A DNA stretch of 64,000 bases from DAITQM01 sp036832975 (GCA_036832975.1 DAITQM010000004.1:1-64000), one strand, 5' to 3'. Counted from the stretch's first letter, positions 8,304 through 17,496 are shown. The notes: generated by a model from the letters alone, not told the origin. Translations and numbers: made by a program.

Positions 8304-8462
8304 TTAGCAGGCTGTTGAAGAACAGCCTGCTAATCCGGGCCACGGATGGCCCGGCGAAATCAGGCGCTGCTCAGTGGCTGATTTCGGGAGCGCAGCGAAA
8401 GTCGCGCCTTTCGCAAGCGACGTTGAAAAACGCCAGGATGGCGTTTTTCAACAACCTGTTAG
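8304..8462 (-). mobile_element. 159 bp MITE-like repeat, copy B (inverted)
   Basis: Inverted partner of the copy at 3450-3608, same length, about 96 percent identical (differences cluster at the centre and in one terminal loop). The two copies enclose the egtB-egtD-sdaA-prmC operon like the ends of a composite element. The end at 8448-8462 runs into the halogenase remnant and supplies that frame's stop. No target duplication is evident here. Confidence 0.75.
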
Positions 8463-9056
8463 AAAATCGTCGATTTCGGTCAGATCGACGCGCTGCCCTG
8501 AGGCCAGCGAAGCGGCGTCGTACCGCGGTTTGGGGAAATGCCAGTAACCACCGAGCAGACAGTGCCATGAAGCCGCCGTGTAGTAGCGGGCGATATTCTG
8601 CTTTTCGACTTCAGCGCCAAGATTGCCGCCGTCGAACCAGCAGCGCAACACGCCGTCGAGCGCGGCGGACACTTCGTCGTGGGTGGCGTTGTCGCGCCAG
8701 TAATCATTGTCGCTGCGGCGGCTCATCCGATAATGGGCCACGATATAGTCGCGCACCCCTTCGAAGATAAAAAAATCGCCGTCGATCCGCACGCCGCCGG
8801 CGCCGTGCAGTGCTGCGATGTTGCCCCGGTCATCGCGGACGACCTCGTCGATCTCGCAATCGATGTGCCGCGCGCCGCCGGCAATCGCCTGCTCGCGTAG
8901 CACTCCACCGAGCAGCGCGGCGTCGAAATGATAGCCGTGCAACTGCACGAACGGAAAATGCCGGGCCGGGAGCGGCGCTTTGCACTCGCGGCTTAGATAA
9001 GCGGCAAGATAAAAACGATCGGGCAGCGCTGCGACATCGTACCCCTGGCGGCTTAT
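8448..9056 (-). pseudogene. Tryptophan halogenase remnant
   Basis: About 200 residues related to flavin-dependent tryptophan halogenases (PrnA-type). An N-terminal piece (QLHGYHFDAALLGGVLREQAI, split here as YHFDAALLGGVL) reaches DGDFFIFEG, then jumps straight to the late YIVAHYRMSRRSDNDYWRD and ASWHCLLGGYWHFPKP blocks. Intact enzymes are roughly 500 aa and carry an FAD GxGxxG N-terminus and a WxWxIP motif; both are absent. The missing centre corresponds to an in-frame deletion of well over 100 residues. The last residues and stop come from the 159 bp repeat. No function is expected. Confidence 0.75.
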
Positions 9057-9103
9057 CCTAACACCCAACACACCCCCTCCCTTGCCCCCCACCACAAAGC
9101 GAG

Positions 9104-9127
9104 CCCTCCCCCGCTGGCGGGGGAGGG
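9104..9127. repeat. GC-rich palindrome
   Basis: CCCTCCCCCGC-TGG-CGGGGGAGGG forms a perfect 24 bp hairpin of a kind frequent between genes in GC-rich proteobacteria. The rest of the 9057-9299 gap shows no gene: a GC-rich stretch to about 9190, then an A+T-richer tail to the next gene. Confidence 0.55.
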
Positions 9128-9299
9128 TTAGGGGGTGGATTCAAGCGATCAAGGTGTTGACCGGGCGTCCCTGCCCGGCTGGAGCCTGCTGTATCGCCTA
9201 TCTCTGATTGATCAAGCCGCGAAATATCCGAAACAGCGAAATAACAGATTATTTGCTAAAGTTCATGACTTAGCCACCTAGTGAGTCTAGATGAATCCG

Positions 9300-9749
9300 T
9301 CAATAACCATCGTAAGCGCTCGAATAATACAGGCCGGCGACGAGGAGCGGGATGGTGTAGGCCAGCGCATCGTGGTGGCCGTGCCTATGGCGGCGGCCGT
9401 GGTAGGCACTGCCACCGCGGTAATAGCGATGCCCGCCGTAACGGTAACCATAGCGATAACTGCCATGGTGGCCGCCGTGTCCGTAGCCGCCGCTGAAATG
9501 ACGCCCGGAATGTCTACGCCCGCCGCCGTGACTGAAACGATGACCGGAGAATCTATGGCCACCATGAAAACCGCCGCGGAAACCGCTATGATGGCTGCCG
9601 CGGAATCCGCCGTGGTGACCGCCGCCATGGAATCCGCCGCCTTGGTGGCCGCCGTGATGCTGCGCCAGCACCGGCGCCGCCAATGACAGGCCAAGGGCCA
9701 TGACCGAAGCCGTCATCAAACCCAATGTGAACCGTTTGCGCGTGTTCAT
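9300..9749 (-). CDS. Secreted histidine/glycine-rich protein
   Basis: 149 aa. A clear signal peptide (MNTRKRFTLGLMTASVMALG...APVLA) precedes about 95 residues dominated by His, Gly, Arg, Tyr and Phe in GGH/GGF-type repeats, then a short hydrophobic segment (AYTIPLLVAGLYY). Such composition suggests metal binding or a low-complexity periplasmic/outer-membrane role, but no catalytic domain is visible. The start has a strong AGGAGG five bases upstream of ATG 9749. Divergent from the enoyl-CoA isomerase gene. Confidence 0.75.
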   Translation of the reverse strand: MNTRKRFTLGLMTASVMALGLSLAAPVLAQHHGGHQGGGFHGGGHHGGFRGSHHSGFRGGFHGGHRFSGHRFSHGGGRRHSGRHFSGGYGHGGHHGSYRYGYRYGGHRYYRGGSAYHGRRHRHGHHDALAYTIPLLVAGLYYSSAYDGY

Positions 9750-9823
9750 AACTGCCTCCTGTCCGAATGTACGGGATCCAGCCTACTACACGGTCACTGA
9801 ATACCGCCTGAATGGAGCCGTCG

Positions 9824-10618
9824 ATGTTCGAACTCACTCAACAGGACCGGATTTTGCAGATCCGCCTCGCACGCCCGCCGGTCAATGCGCTGAACCGGGA
9901 ACTGCTCGCCGGGCTTGCCGAGCAGATTGAAAATGCCCCGGGGCGAGGCGCCGAGGCGATCGTGCTCGCCGGGAATCCGGGACTTTTTTCCGCCGGCCTG
10001 GATATCCCCGAACTGTTGCGCTACGACGCGGCCGGACTGTCGGGCTTCCTGCAGACTTTTTTTGCCGCCCTCTCGGCCCTTGCCCGCGCGCCGCTGCCGG
10101 TAGTCGCGGCGTTCACCGGGCACAGCCCGGCGGGCGGTACGGTGCTCGGGCTGTTTTGCGACTACCGGGTGATGGCCGCCGGCGATTTCAAGCTGGGTCT
10201 GAATGAAGTCGAGGTCGGGCTCGTTGTGCCGCCGCTGGTCCACCGCGCACTGGCCCGTCTGCTCGGCGGCTACCGCGCCGAACGCCACCTGCTCGACGGC
10301 CGGATGATCGGCGCCGAACAGGCGCTGGCCATCGGTCTGGTCGATGAACTGGCGCCGGTCGAAGAAGTCACGGCCCGCGCCACGGCCTGGTGCCGTGAAC
10401 ATCTGGCGCTACCGCGCCAGGCATTCCTCGGCACCCGGCGCCTGGCGCGCGCCAATTTGGTCGCCCTGTTCAACGACGAAACGACACTCGGCGTCGAGAC
10501 CTTCGTCAGCGAGTGGTTCAGTGCGGCGACACAAAATACATTGCAAGAACTGATCGCCCGGCTCAAGGCCAAGCGCGAAGAACCGCGGGCTGAGGAGGCA
10601 AAGAACGCTACCCAGTGA
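9824..10618 (+). CDS. Enoyl-CoA hydratase/isomerase family protein, Delta3,Delta2-isomerase-like
   Basis: 264 aa crotonase fold. The oxyanion-hole segments are GNPGLFSAGLDI and FTGHSPAGGTVLGLFCDYRV. The GLNEVEVGLVVP segment matches the ECI1-type isomerase GLNETxLGI, whose Glu is catalytic, so isomerisation of 3-enoyl-CoA to 2-trans-enoyl-CoA in unsaturated fatty-acid oxidation is the best guess; a hydratase cannot be excluded. The ATG at 9824 is preferred over 9812 because GGAG lies 6 nt upstream. With ETF-QO nearby it suggests active beta-oxidation. Confidence 0.85.
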   Translation: MFELTQQDRILQIRLARPPVNALNRELLAGLAEQIENAPGRGAEAIVLAGNPGLFSAGLDIPELLRYDAAGLSGFLQTFFAALSALARAPLPVVAAFTGHSPAGGTVLGLFCDYRVMAAGDFKLGLNEVEVGLVVPPLVHRALARLLGGYRAERHLLDGRMIGAEQALAIGLVDELAPVEEVTARATAWCREHLALPRQAFLGTRRLARANLVALFNDETTLGVETFVSEWFSAATQNTLQELIARLKAKREEPRAEEAKNATQ

Positions 10619-10744
10619 ACGTAACCCTCAGAAAGCAACCCTCAGAAAGTCGCCCAGCGGGGCGGCACAATGACGATATGATCCCCGATTCGATATGATG
10701 ATCGATTCAATTGGCCATCAGCCATTCGACTGACAGGAGATAAC

Positions 10745-12916
10745 ATGAACCAGACTCTGCTTTTTTGGCCGCTCGCCGGCCTGGTCGTGATCGGACTGGC
10801 CGCCTGTGACCGTGAACCGGCGCCGGCGGTGGAAGATGCGGACAGCGGGGCCGCTGAAACCGTCGCCGCCGACAACCCCTTCTTCGCGCCGAGCGACCTG
10901 CCCTATCAAATGCCGCCGTTCGACCGCATCAAAGACGAGCACTACGCACCCGCCTTCGAACGCGGTATGGCCGAGCAGGCCGCGGAAATCGCGGCGATCG
11001 CCGCCAACCCCGAAGCCGCGACATTCGCCAACACCATCATCGCGATGGAAAAATCGGGGGCGATACTCGAGCGCACGAGTCGTGTGTTCTTCAATCTCGC
11101 CGGGGCCGACACCAACGATACGATCCAGGCGGTGCAAGCCGAAATGGCGCCCAAATTGGCGGCCCACCAGGACGCGATCCTGCTCAATCCCACACTGTAT
11201 GAGCGGATCAAAACCCTGTACGAACAGCGCCACGATCTCGGTCTCGACGCCGAAGCGATCCGCCTGCTGGAACGCTACCATACCGATTTCGTGCGCGCCG
11301 GCGCCGAACTCGCGGCCGCCGACCAGGAAAAACTGAAAGCGATCAATGCCGAACTGGCGGCTTTGCAGACCCAATTCAGCCAGAACGTGCTGAAAGAAGT
11401 GAACCAGGCAGCCATCGTCGTCGACAAGCGGGACGAGTTGACCGGCCTGTCGGAGAACCAGATCGCCGCCGCCGCCAAGGCCGCCGAGGAGCGCAACCTG
11501 CCAGGTAAATTCGTTATTGCGTTGATGAACACCTCCGGTCAGCCGCCGCTTGCCAATCTCGAAAACCGCGATCTCAGACGGCGCATCCTCGAAGCCTCGC
11601 TGGCCCGCGGCAGCAGCGGCGGCGAATACGATAATCGAGAAATTTTGTCTAAAGTGACTAAACTGCGCGCCACACGGGCGCAACTGCTCGGCTATCCCAA
11701 CCACGCCGCTTACGTCCTCGAAGACCAGACCGCCAAAACAACCACCGCGGTCAACGATATGCTGGGTAAACTGGCACCGGCCGCGGTCGCCAACGCCCGG
11801 CACGAAGCGGCCGACTTGCAGGCCATGATCGACAGCGCGGGCGGCGGCTTCGAACTCGAACCTTGGGATTGGGATTATTACGCCGAAAAAGTTCGCAAGG
11901 CGCGTTATGATTTCGATGAAACCGAACTGAAGCCGTACCTGGAATTGACCAACGTCCTCGAAAACGGCGTATTCTTTGCCGCCAACAAACTGTACGGCCT
12001 GACCTTCAAGCGTCGCACCGACCTGCCGGTCTACCACCCTGACGTGGTGGTGTATGAAGTATTCGACGCCGACGGCTCGCCGCTGGCCTTGTTCCTCGGC
12101 GATTTTTACGCCAGGCAATCGAAACGCGGCGGTGCCTGGATGAACGCTTACGTCCCGCAGTCAGGCCTGCTCGGTACCAAACCGGTGGTCGCCAATCATC
12201 TCAATATCCCGGAACCTCCGGAAGGCGAGCCGACGCTGCTGACTTTCGACGAAGTCACGACGATGTTCCACGAATTCGGCCATGCCCTGCACGGTATGTT
12301 TTCCGACGTCTACTACCCGCGCTTCGCCGGCACCAGCGTGCCGCGCGACTTTGTCGAATATCCGTCGCAGGTCAACGAAATGTGGGCCACCTGGCCGGAA
12401 GTACTGGCTAATTACGCCCACCACTACCAGACCGGCGAGCCGCTGCCGCAGGCATTGCTCGACAAGGTGCTGGCCGCCGAGAAATTCAATCAGGGATACG
12501 CGACGACCGAATACCTCGCCGCTTCGCTGCTCGATCAGAGCTGGCACCAATTGCCGCCGGCGGCCATTCCGGATGCCGGCGCCCTGCTGGATTTCGAAGC
12601 CCAGGCACTGGAAAAAGCCGGCGTCGCCTTCCGGCCCGTGCCCCCGCGTTACCGCAGCACTTATTTCTCACACATCATCGGCGGCTATTCGGCCGGTTAT
12701 TACTCGTATATCTGGAGTGAAGTGCTGGATGCCGACAGCGTCGAATGGTTCAAAGAAAACGGCGGCTTGAAACGGGAAAACGGCGATCATTTCCGCCGCA
12801 CTCTGTTGTCCAAAGGCGGCAGCAAAGAAGCGATGGATCTGTTCCGCGAATTCCGCGGCCGCGATCCGGATATCCAACCGCTGCTCGAACGCCGCGGTCT
12901 GACCGCCGGCGGTTGA
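10745..12916 (+). CDS. M3 family zinc metallopeptidase lipoprotein (peptidyl-dipeptidase Dcp-like)
   Basis: 723 aa. An N-terminal lipoprotein signal with lipobox GLAAC (Cys about residue 21) predicts a lipid anchor. The thimet-oligopeptidase-like helical body carries the zinc motif HEFGH at residues 509-513 (TMFHEFGHALHGM) and the downstream SQVNEMW and GYSAGYYSYIWSEVLDAD blocks typical of Dcp/OpdA. Hydrolyses short peptides, here probably in the periplasm. Strong AGGAG ribosome-binding site before ATG 10745. Convergent with dcd. Confidence 0.94.
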   Translation: MNQTLLFWPLAGLVVIGLAACDREPAPAVEDADSGAAETVAADNPFFAPSDLPYQMPPFDRIKDEHYAPAFERGMAEQAAEIAAIAANPEAATFANTIIAMEKSGAILERTSRVFFNLAGADTNDTIQAVQAEMAPKLAAHQDAILLNPTLYERIKTLYEQRHDLGLDAEAIRLLERYHTDFVRAGAELAAADQEKLKAINAELAALQTQFSQNVLKEVNQAAIVVDKRDELTGLSENQIAAAAKAAEERNLPGKFVIALMNTSGQPPLANLENRDLRRRILEASLARGSSGGEYDNREILSKVTKLRATRAQLLGYPNHAAYVLEDQTAKTTTAVNDMLGKLAPAAVANARHEAADLQAMIDSAGGGFELEPWDWDYYAEKVRKARYDFDETELKPYLELTNVLENGVFFAANKLYGLTFKRRTDLPVYHPDVVVYEVFDADGSPLALFLGDFYARQSKRGGAWMNAYVPQSGLLGTKPVVANHLNIPEPPEGEPTLLTFDEVTTMFHEFGHALHGMFSDVYYPRFAGTSVPRDFVEYPSQVNEMWATWPEVLANYAHHYQTGEPLPQALLDKVLAAEKFNQGYATTEYLAASLLDQSWHQLPPAAIPDAGALLDFEAQALEKAGVAFRPVPPRYRSTYFSHIIGGYSAGYYSYIWSEVLDADSVEWFKENGGLKRENGDHFRRTLLSKGGSKEAMDLFREFRGRDPDIQPLLERRGLTAGG

Positions 12917-12943
12917 GTTCGCGACCCGCCGCCACGCCCATCC

Positions 12944-12969
12944 GGCGGCCGGCTGACCGGCCGGCCGCC
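12944..12969. terminator. Hairpin between convergent M3 peptidase and dcd
   Basis: GGCGGCCGG (12944-12952) pairs with CCGGCCGCC (12961-12969) across an 8 nt loop. There is no T-run on either side, so it is either a weak terminator or simply a stable stem separating two converging transcripts. Confidence 0.35.
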
Positions 12970-12990
12970 ATTCAACTTCACCCAATTGTG

Positions 12991-13554
12991 TTATGTTTTG
13001 GGCAGCGTCACGCCGCGCTGGCCCATGTATTTCCCGGCACGGTCGCGATAGGACACTTCGCAGGTTTCGGCGGCCTTGAGAAAAATCATCTGGGCGACGC
13101 CTTCGTTGGCGTAAATTCTGGCCGGCAGCGGCGTGGTATTGGAAAACTCGAGGGTCACGTGGCCTTCCCATTCCGGCTCCAGCGGCGTGACGTTGACGAT
13201 AATGCCGCAGCGGGCGTAAGTCGACTTGCCGAGACAAATGGTCAGGATATCGCGCGGGATCCTGAAGTACTCGACGGTGCGCGCCAGACAGAATGAATTG
13301 GGCGGGATGATGCACACCCCGGCCTTGACATCGACGAAGCTTTTTTCGTCGAAGGCCTTGGGATCGACGATGGTCGAATTGATGTTGGTGAAAATCTTGA
13401 ATTCATCGGCGCAGCGGACGTCGTAGCCGTAACTCGAAGTGCCGTAGGAAATCAGGCGGCCGGCCGCGCTCAGCCGCACCTGTTCGTCGGCGAACGGTTC
13501 GATCATGCCGTGCAGCGCCATCTCGCGTATCCAGCGATCCGATTGCACACTCAT
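12991..13554 (-). CDS. dcd: dCTP deaminase
   Basis: Deaminates dCTP to dUTP for dTMP supply. 187 aa, standard length. Conserved stretches: SYGTSSYGYDVRCADEFKIF, IIPPNSFCLARTVEYFRIP, the nucleotide-binding GKSTYARCGIIVNVTPLEPEWEG (shortened here) and VAQMIF near the end. Follows mrp by 15 bp on the same strand, the common gammaproteobacterial arrangement, so the two are probably cotranscribed. Confidence 0.96.
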   Translation of the reverse strand: MSVQSDRWIREMALHGMIEPFADEQVRLSAAGRLISYGTSSYGYDVRCADEFKIFTNINSTIVDPKAFDEKSFVDVKAGVCIIPPNSFCLARTVEYFRIPRDILTICLGKSTYARCGIIVNVTPLEPEWEGHVTLEFSNTTPLPARIYANEGVAQMIFLKAAETCEVSYRDRAGKYMGQRGVTLPKT

Positions 13555-13569
13555 CGTTTCGGGTTCCCT

Positions 13570-14667
13570 TCAATTTTTGATGGCGATCGCCGGGCCGCCG
13601 AGGGTCCGGGCGGCGGGGCGCGCCGCCAGGTGGCCGGCGACGGCGACGGCCAGTTCGTAAAAAGGCGCCGCTTCCGGCAGCGACCGGTCGCCGGCCGCCG
13701 GCGGCCGGCCGTCATCCGTGGCACTGCGGATCGAACCGATCAGCGGCAAGCTGGCGAGCAGCGGCACGCCGCACTCGGCGGCGAGCCGGGCGCCGCCGCC
13801 GGCGGCGAAGATCGCTTCCTGGTGACCGCAGTGCGGGCAGGCGTAATGGCTCATGTTTTCGATCACCCCGAGCACCGGCACTGCGACGCGCTCGAACATC
13901 TTGAGCGCCCGGCGGGCGTCTTGCACCGCGACTTCCTGCGGCGTCGTGACGATCAAGGCGCCGGCGAGCGGTACTTTCTGGGCCAGCGTCAACTGGATAT
14001 CGCCGGTTCCGGGCGGCAGGTCGACGATCAGGTAGTCGAGGTCGTCCCAAGCGGTCTGGCCGATCAGTTGCTGCAGCGCCTGGCTGATCATCGGGCCGCG
14101 CCAGATCGCCGCGCTGTCGGCGTCGAGCAAGACGCCGATCGACATCGCCTGGATGCCGTGCGCCGCCAGCGGGACGATCCGCGGCGTCCCGTCCGCCGCT
14201 TCGCGGGTCGCGGGCCGCTCGGTGATGCCCAGCATGTGCGGCACACTCGGGCCATGGATGTCGGCGTCGAGCAAGCCACAGCGCGCCCCGAGGCCGGCCA
14301 GGGCGAGCGCCAGATTGACGCTGATCGTGGATTTGCCGACCCCGCCCTTACCCGAAGCGACAGCCACGATGTTGCGGATGTCGGGCAGCGGCGCCAGGTC
14401 TTTCTGCGGCTGCCGCGGGCGGGCGCGCCATTGCAGGTTGATCACGATGCCGCCGGGTGGCGCCGCGCCCTCGAGGTGCGCGGCCAGAGCCTGGCGCAAC
14501 ACAGCCTGTCGGTCGCCGATCGGGTACGGCAACAAAATTTCGAGGGCCACGGCCCCGCGGTCTTCGGCGGCCGCGAGCACTTCCGGAACCGGTTTGAGGC
14601 CGGTATCGGGATCGATGAAGTCGGCCAATGCGTCACGCCACAAGCGCAACACGGTAGGATCGGTCAT
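13570..14667 (-). CDS. mrp: Mrp/ApbC-type iron-sulfur cluster carrier ATPase
   Basis: 365 aa P-loop ATPase of the Mrp/Nbp35 family, which binds and transfers [4Fe-4S] clusters to apoproteins. An N-terminal MIP18-like domain (1-85) is followed by the deviant Walker A SGKGGVGKST (105-114), VDLPPGTGDIQLTL (Walker B region) and the cluster-binding CPHC (NMSHYACPHCGHQE). Upstream partner of dcd. Divergent from the large glycosyltransferase gene. Confidence 0.94.
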   Translation of the reverse strand: MTDPTVLRLWRDALADFIDPDTGLKPVPEVLAAAEDRGAVALEILLPYPIGDRQAVLRQALAAHLEGAAPPGGIVINLQWRARPRQPQKDLAPLPDIRNIVAVASGKGGVGKSTISVNLALALAGLGARCGLLDADIHGPSVPHMLGITERPATREAADGTPRIVPLAAHGIQAMSIGVLLDADSAAIWRGPMISQALQQLIGQTAWDDLDYLIVDLPPGTGDIQLTLAQKVPLAGALIVTTPQEVAVQDARRALKMFERVAVPVLGVIENMSHYACPHCGHQEAIFAAGGGARLAAECGVPLLASLPLIGSIRSATDDGRPPAAGDRSLPEAAPFYELAVAVAGHLAARPAARTLGGPAIAIKN

Positions 14668-14767
14668 GGCTGAACGGTGGAGTCGGTCACAGACGATGGT
14701 GGGGCATTATACCGTTGCATGCTACACTGCCGCGCCGCTGCTGCCGATGCCGTAGCTTCGATCCGCG

Positions 14768-17287
14768 ATGAAGATCCTCTATCTCACTCTCGATCCACCG
14801 CTCGACCCGGCGCTGGTGGCGCGCGGCAACGCCATCCGCGCCGCGCAATTGCAGGCCGCGCTCGAACACCAGGGACACGAGGTCGTGCAAGTGTGGCGCA
14901 CCCCGTACGACCAGTCGGAAGTGGCGCCCAGCCCGCGGATGTACGAGGATCGTGAGCGGTTAGCTGAACTGATCGCCGAGGAACGCGCCGACCTTCTCCT
15001 GGTCGGCTACTGGGTGCTGCTGGAAGATCTGCCCGAAACGCCGGGTGCACCGGTAGTGGTGGACTTTATCGCGCCGCGGCCGCTCGAAGCGATGTTTGAG
15101 CCGGCCGCCACCCGCGACACCGAGATGCGCCGCCTGCTCGCGGCACTGGCCCGCGCCGATGGTTTCATCGTCGCCAACGAGCGCCAGGAGCACCTGCTCA
15201 TCCCTTATCTGCTGATGGCCGGCCACGATTTGCGCCATCGGGTGCCGGTGGCCCAGGTGCCGATTGCCGCCGTGCCGCCGCTGCCGCCGGCACCGCCGGC
15301 GCCGGTCGACCACCTGGTCCTGGTTGGCGGCGGCGTGGAATGGCCATGGCGGCGCCAGCGCCCGTGGTTCGACGTCATCGCCCGCCATATCGAATCACGC
15401 ACCGCCCCTCCGGCACTGCATCTGGTGCAGTTCGGCGGCAGTTATCCGAAGATCGTACAGCGTCCCGACGGCGCGCTCGATCTGCCGGTACTGACGGCAC
15501 CAGTGTATCGGCTCGAATTGGCTTCCTACGCCGATTATTGCGCTTTTCTCGCCCACTCGGCCCACGTCGGTGTGGAACTGGCCGAACGCAATGTCGAGCG
15601 CTATTTCAGCCAGTCCTTCCGCGCTGTCGATTACCTCAGCCACGGCCTGCCGTTGATCTGTAACGATTACCTGCACCTGGCCGCGCTGGTCGCTGAGTAC
15701 GACGCCGGCTGGGTAGTGGCAGCGCCCGGCGAACTGACGGCGGTGCTCGCCGAACTCGCCGCCGACCCGGCAATCTGGCGACGCAAGAGCGCGGGGGCGC
15801 GCCGCCTGGCCGAGGAGCGTCTCAATGCCTGCACCGGTATCGTCCCACTGCTCGAACTGGTACGCCAACTGGGTGAAAGCGGCGATACCCCCGGTGCAGG
15901 CGCGGCCTTCTCCCCGCTGTTCGCCCCACTCAATGAAGCGGCAAGTACCCCCGAACCGCCGCCGCGTGACGAAATCCCACCGGCTAAGCGCGGCCTGCTC
16001 GGCAGGCTATCGCTGAAACGCATGATGCAGATTGTGTGGCGCGCCGTGCTCAGGCGCTTGCCCAAGCCCGGCGACAAGGAGGCGCCCGGCAACGTGGTCA
16101 TCGTCAGCCGCTCCGATCTTTACCCCACCGACCACGGCGGTGCGGTGAAAATCGTCGAGACGGCGCGCGGTCTTTCGCACACCGGGCGCGACGTCGGCAT
16201 CGTCAGCGATCGCCGCGATGTGTGGTGGCACTACCGCGCCGGGTGCTTGCACGAAAGACGCTTTCCCTGGTGGCTGCGCTTGCTGAGCCCGCCGCGCAGT
16301 ATTAGCACTTTGTTCTATTTAAGCCACGACGTGCCGCGCAGCAACGCTTTTCTTTACCTGCCGCTGAGCGACGACAGTTTCATCTGGCGCACGCTGTATG
16401 TGGCGCACCGACTCAAAGCCAACGTCTACCAGGCCGAGTTTCCGGCCTACGCCCGGCCGTGCATCTGGGCGCGCAGCCTGCGCGGCGGTCGTGTCGTGCT
16501 GGTCGAGCACAACGTGGAATACGCCCGCCTCAAAGAGCAGGAACCGCACCTGACCGCGGAACAATTCCAGCGCCTGCGGCAGGTCGAGATCCAATTGTGC
16601 AATCAATCCGATGCGGTGATCTGCGTCTCGGGGAACGACCGCCGCCGCCTGCGCGCCGACGGGGTGGCCGAAGAACGCATCCACTGCATACCGCACGGCG
16701 TCGATCTCGCCACTTTCGACCAGGCCCAGCCGGACGCTGTGCGCCGCGAACTGGGCTGGCCGGACAACGCCGGCATTCTGGTGTATCACGGCACTTACGA
16801 ATACCCGCCCAATCTGGAAGCGGTCCGGGTACTGGCCCGCGAAGTGCTGCCGCGTCTCAAGGCTCTGGGAATCGATGTGCGGGTGCTGGCCGTGGGCAAA
16901 AAGGCGCCGGCCGAATCCATCCACGAGGACGTGCATTTCACCGGCAGCGTCCCGCGGGTCGCCACAGCGCTCAAGGCGGCGGATGTCGCCGTGGTCCCCC
17001 TGCTCAAAGGCGGCGGCACGCGGATGAAAATCATCGATTATTTCGCCTGCGGCGTGCCGGTGGTCAGCACCTCCAAAGGCATCGAGGGTATCCCGATCCA
17101 GGCTGGCCGCGAGGCGTTCGTCGAGGATGACTGGTCGCGGTTTACCGAACGCATCGCCACGCTGCTCACCGATACCAGCCGGCGGCAGGCGATGATCGCC
17201 GCGGCCCGCGCTTTCGTCGAGCCTTTGGATTGGCACAAACTGGCGGAACGCTACATCGAGGTCTATCGCGCGATCGGCCGCGCCTGA
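14768..17287 (+). CDS. Tandem glycosyltransferase (two GT-B units in one chain)
   Basis: 839 aa. The N-terminal half (1 to about 375) looks like a divergent GT-B enzyme, starting MKILYLTLDPPLD and ending with a group-1-like SHGLPLICNDYLHLAALV segment. A proline-rich linker (about 380-430) leads to a GT4 glycosyltransferase with VIVSRSDLYPTDHGGAVKI, SDAVICVSGNDRR, IPHGVDLATF, the GTYEYPPNLEAV block and the nucleotide-sugar site LLKGGGTRMKIIDYFACGVP. No signal peptide or membrane helix. Probably adds sugars to a cell-surface glycan; substrate unknown. No other polysaccharide genes adjoin it. Confidence 0.8.
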   Translation: MKILYLTLDPPLDPALVARGNAIRAAQLQAALEHQGHEVVQVWRTPYDQSEVAPSPRMYEDRERLAELIAEERADLLLVGYWVLLEDLPETPGAPVVVDFIAPRPLEAMFEPAATRDTEMRRLLAALARADGFIVANERQEHLLIPYLLMAGHDLRHRVPVAQVPIAAVPPLPPAPPAPVDHLVLVGGGVEWPWRRQRPWFDVIARHIESRTAPPALHLVQFGGSYPKIVQRPDGALDLPVLTAPVYRLELASYADYCAFLAHSAHVGVELAERNVERYFSQSFRAVDYLSHGLPLICNDYLHLAALVAEYDAGWVVAAPGELTAVLAELAADPAIWRRKSAGARRLAEERLNACTGIVPLLELVRQLGESGDTPGAGAAFSPLFAPLNEAASTPEPPPRDEIPPAKRGLLGRLSLKRMMQIVWRAVLRRLPKPGDKEAPGNVVIVSRSDLYPTDHGGAVKIVETARGLSHTGRDVGIVSDRRDVWWHYRAGCLHERRFPWWLRLLSPPRSISTLFYLSHDVPRSNAFLYLPLSDDSFIWRTLYVAHRLKANVYQAEFPAYARPCIWARSLRGGRVVLVEHNVEYARLKEQEPHLTAEQFQRLRQVEIQLCNQSDAVICVSGNDRRRLRADGVAEERIHCIPHGVDLATFDQAQPDAVRRELGWPDNAGILVYHGTYEYPPNLEAVRVLAREVLPRLKALGIDVRVLAVGKKAPAESIHEDVHFTGSVPRVATALKAADVAVVPLLKGGGTRMKIIDYFACGVPVVSTSKGIEGIPIQAGREAFVEDDWSRFTERIATLLTDTSRRQAMIAAARAFVEPLDWHKLAERYIEVYRAIGRA

Positions 17288-17373
17288 CCTTCCCGTTTCC
17301 GGTTTCCGTTTCCGTCTTCCGAGGCAAGCACGCCCGGGATCACGAGTGAGGGCATCCCCGTTCACGAGAATCG

Positions 17374-17400
17374 AAAAAATGGCGGCCACGAGGACCGCCA
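17374..17400 (-). terminator. Rho-independent terminator of rsmD
   Basis: Read on the minus strand, TGGCGG pairs with CCGCCA around CCACGAGGA (17380-17400) and is followed by a run of six T (17379-17374). It lies 97 bp beyond the rsmD stop, between convergent genes. The remainder of 17288-17496 shows no coding signal. Confidence 0.65.
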
Positions 17401-17496
17401 AAGGAGGGGTATCACTATCAGAGGTTGGAAGAGCCCCGCTGGGCGTGACTCGGTTCAAAAGACCGGTGCGCCGAAAATATCTTTCAAACCGGATAT

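Noticed and set aside
9104..9127. Terminator of the halogenase remnant
   Set aside because: It lies upstream of that frame on the minus strand and has no T-run; treated as a generic palindrome.
10718..12118. Long minus-strand open frame opposite the M3 peptidase
   Set aside because: Antisense to an intact HEFGH peptidase; low-complexity, no recognisable domain, no ribosome-binding site.
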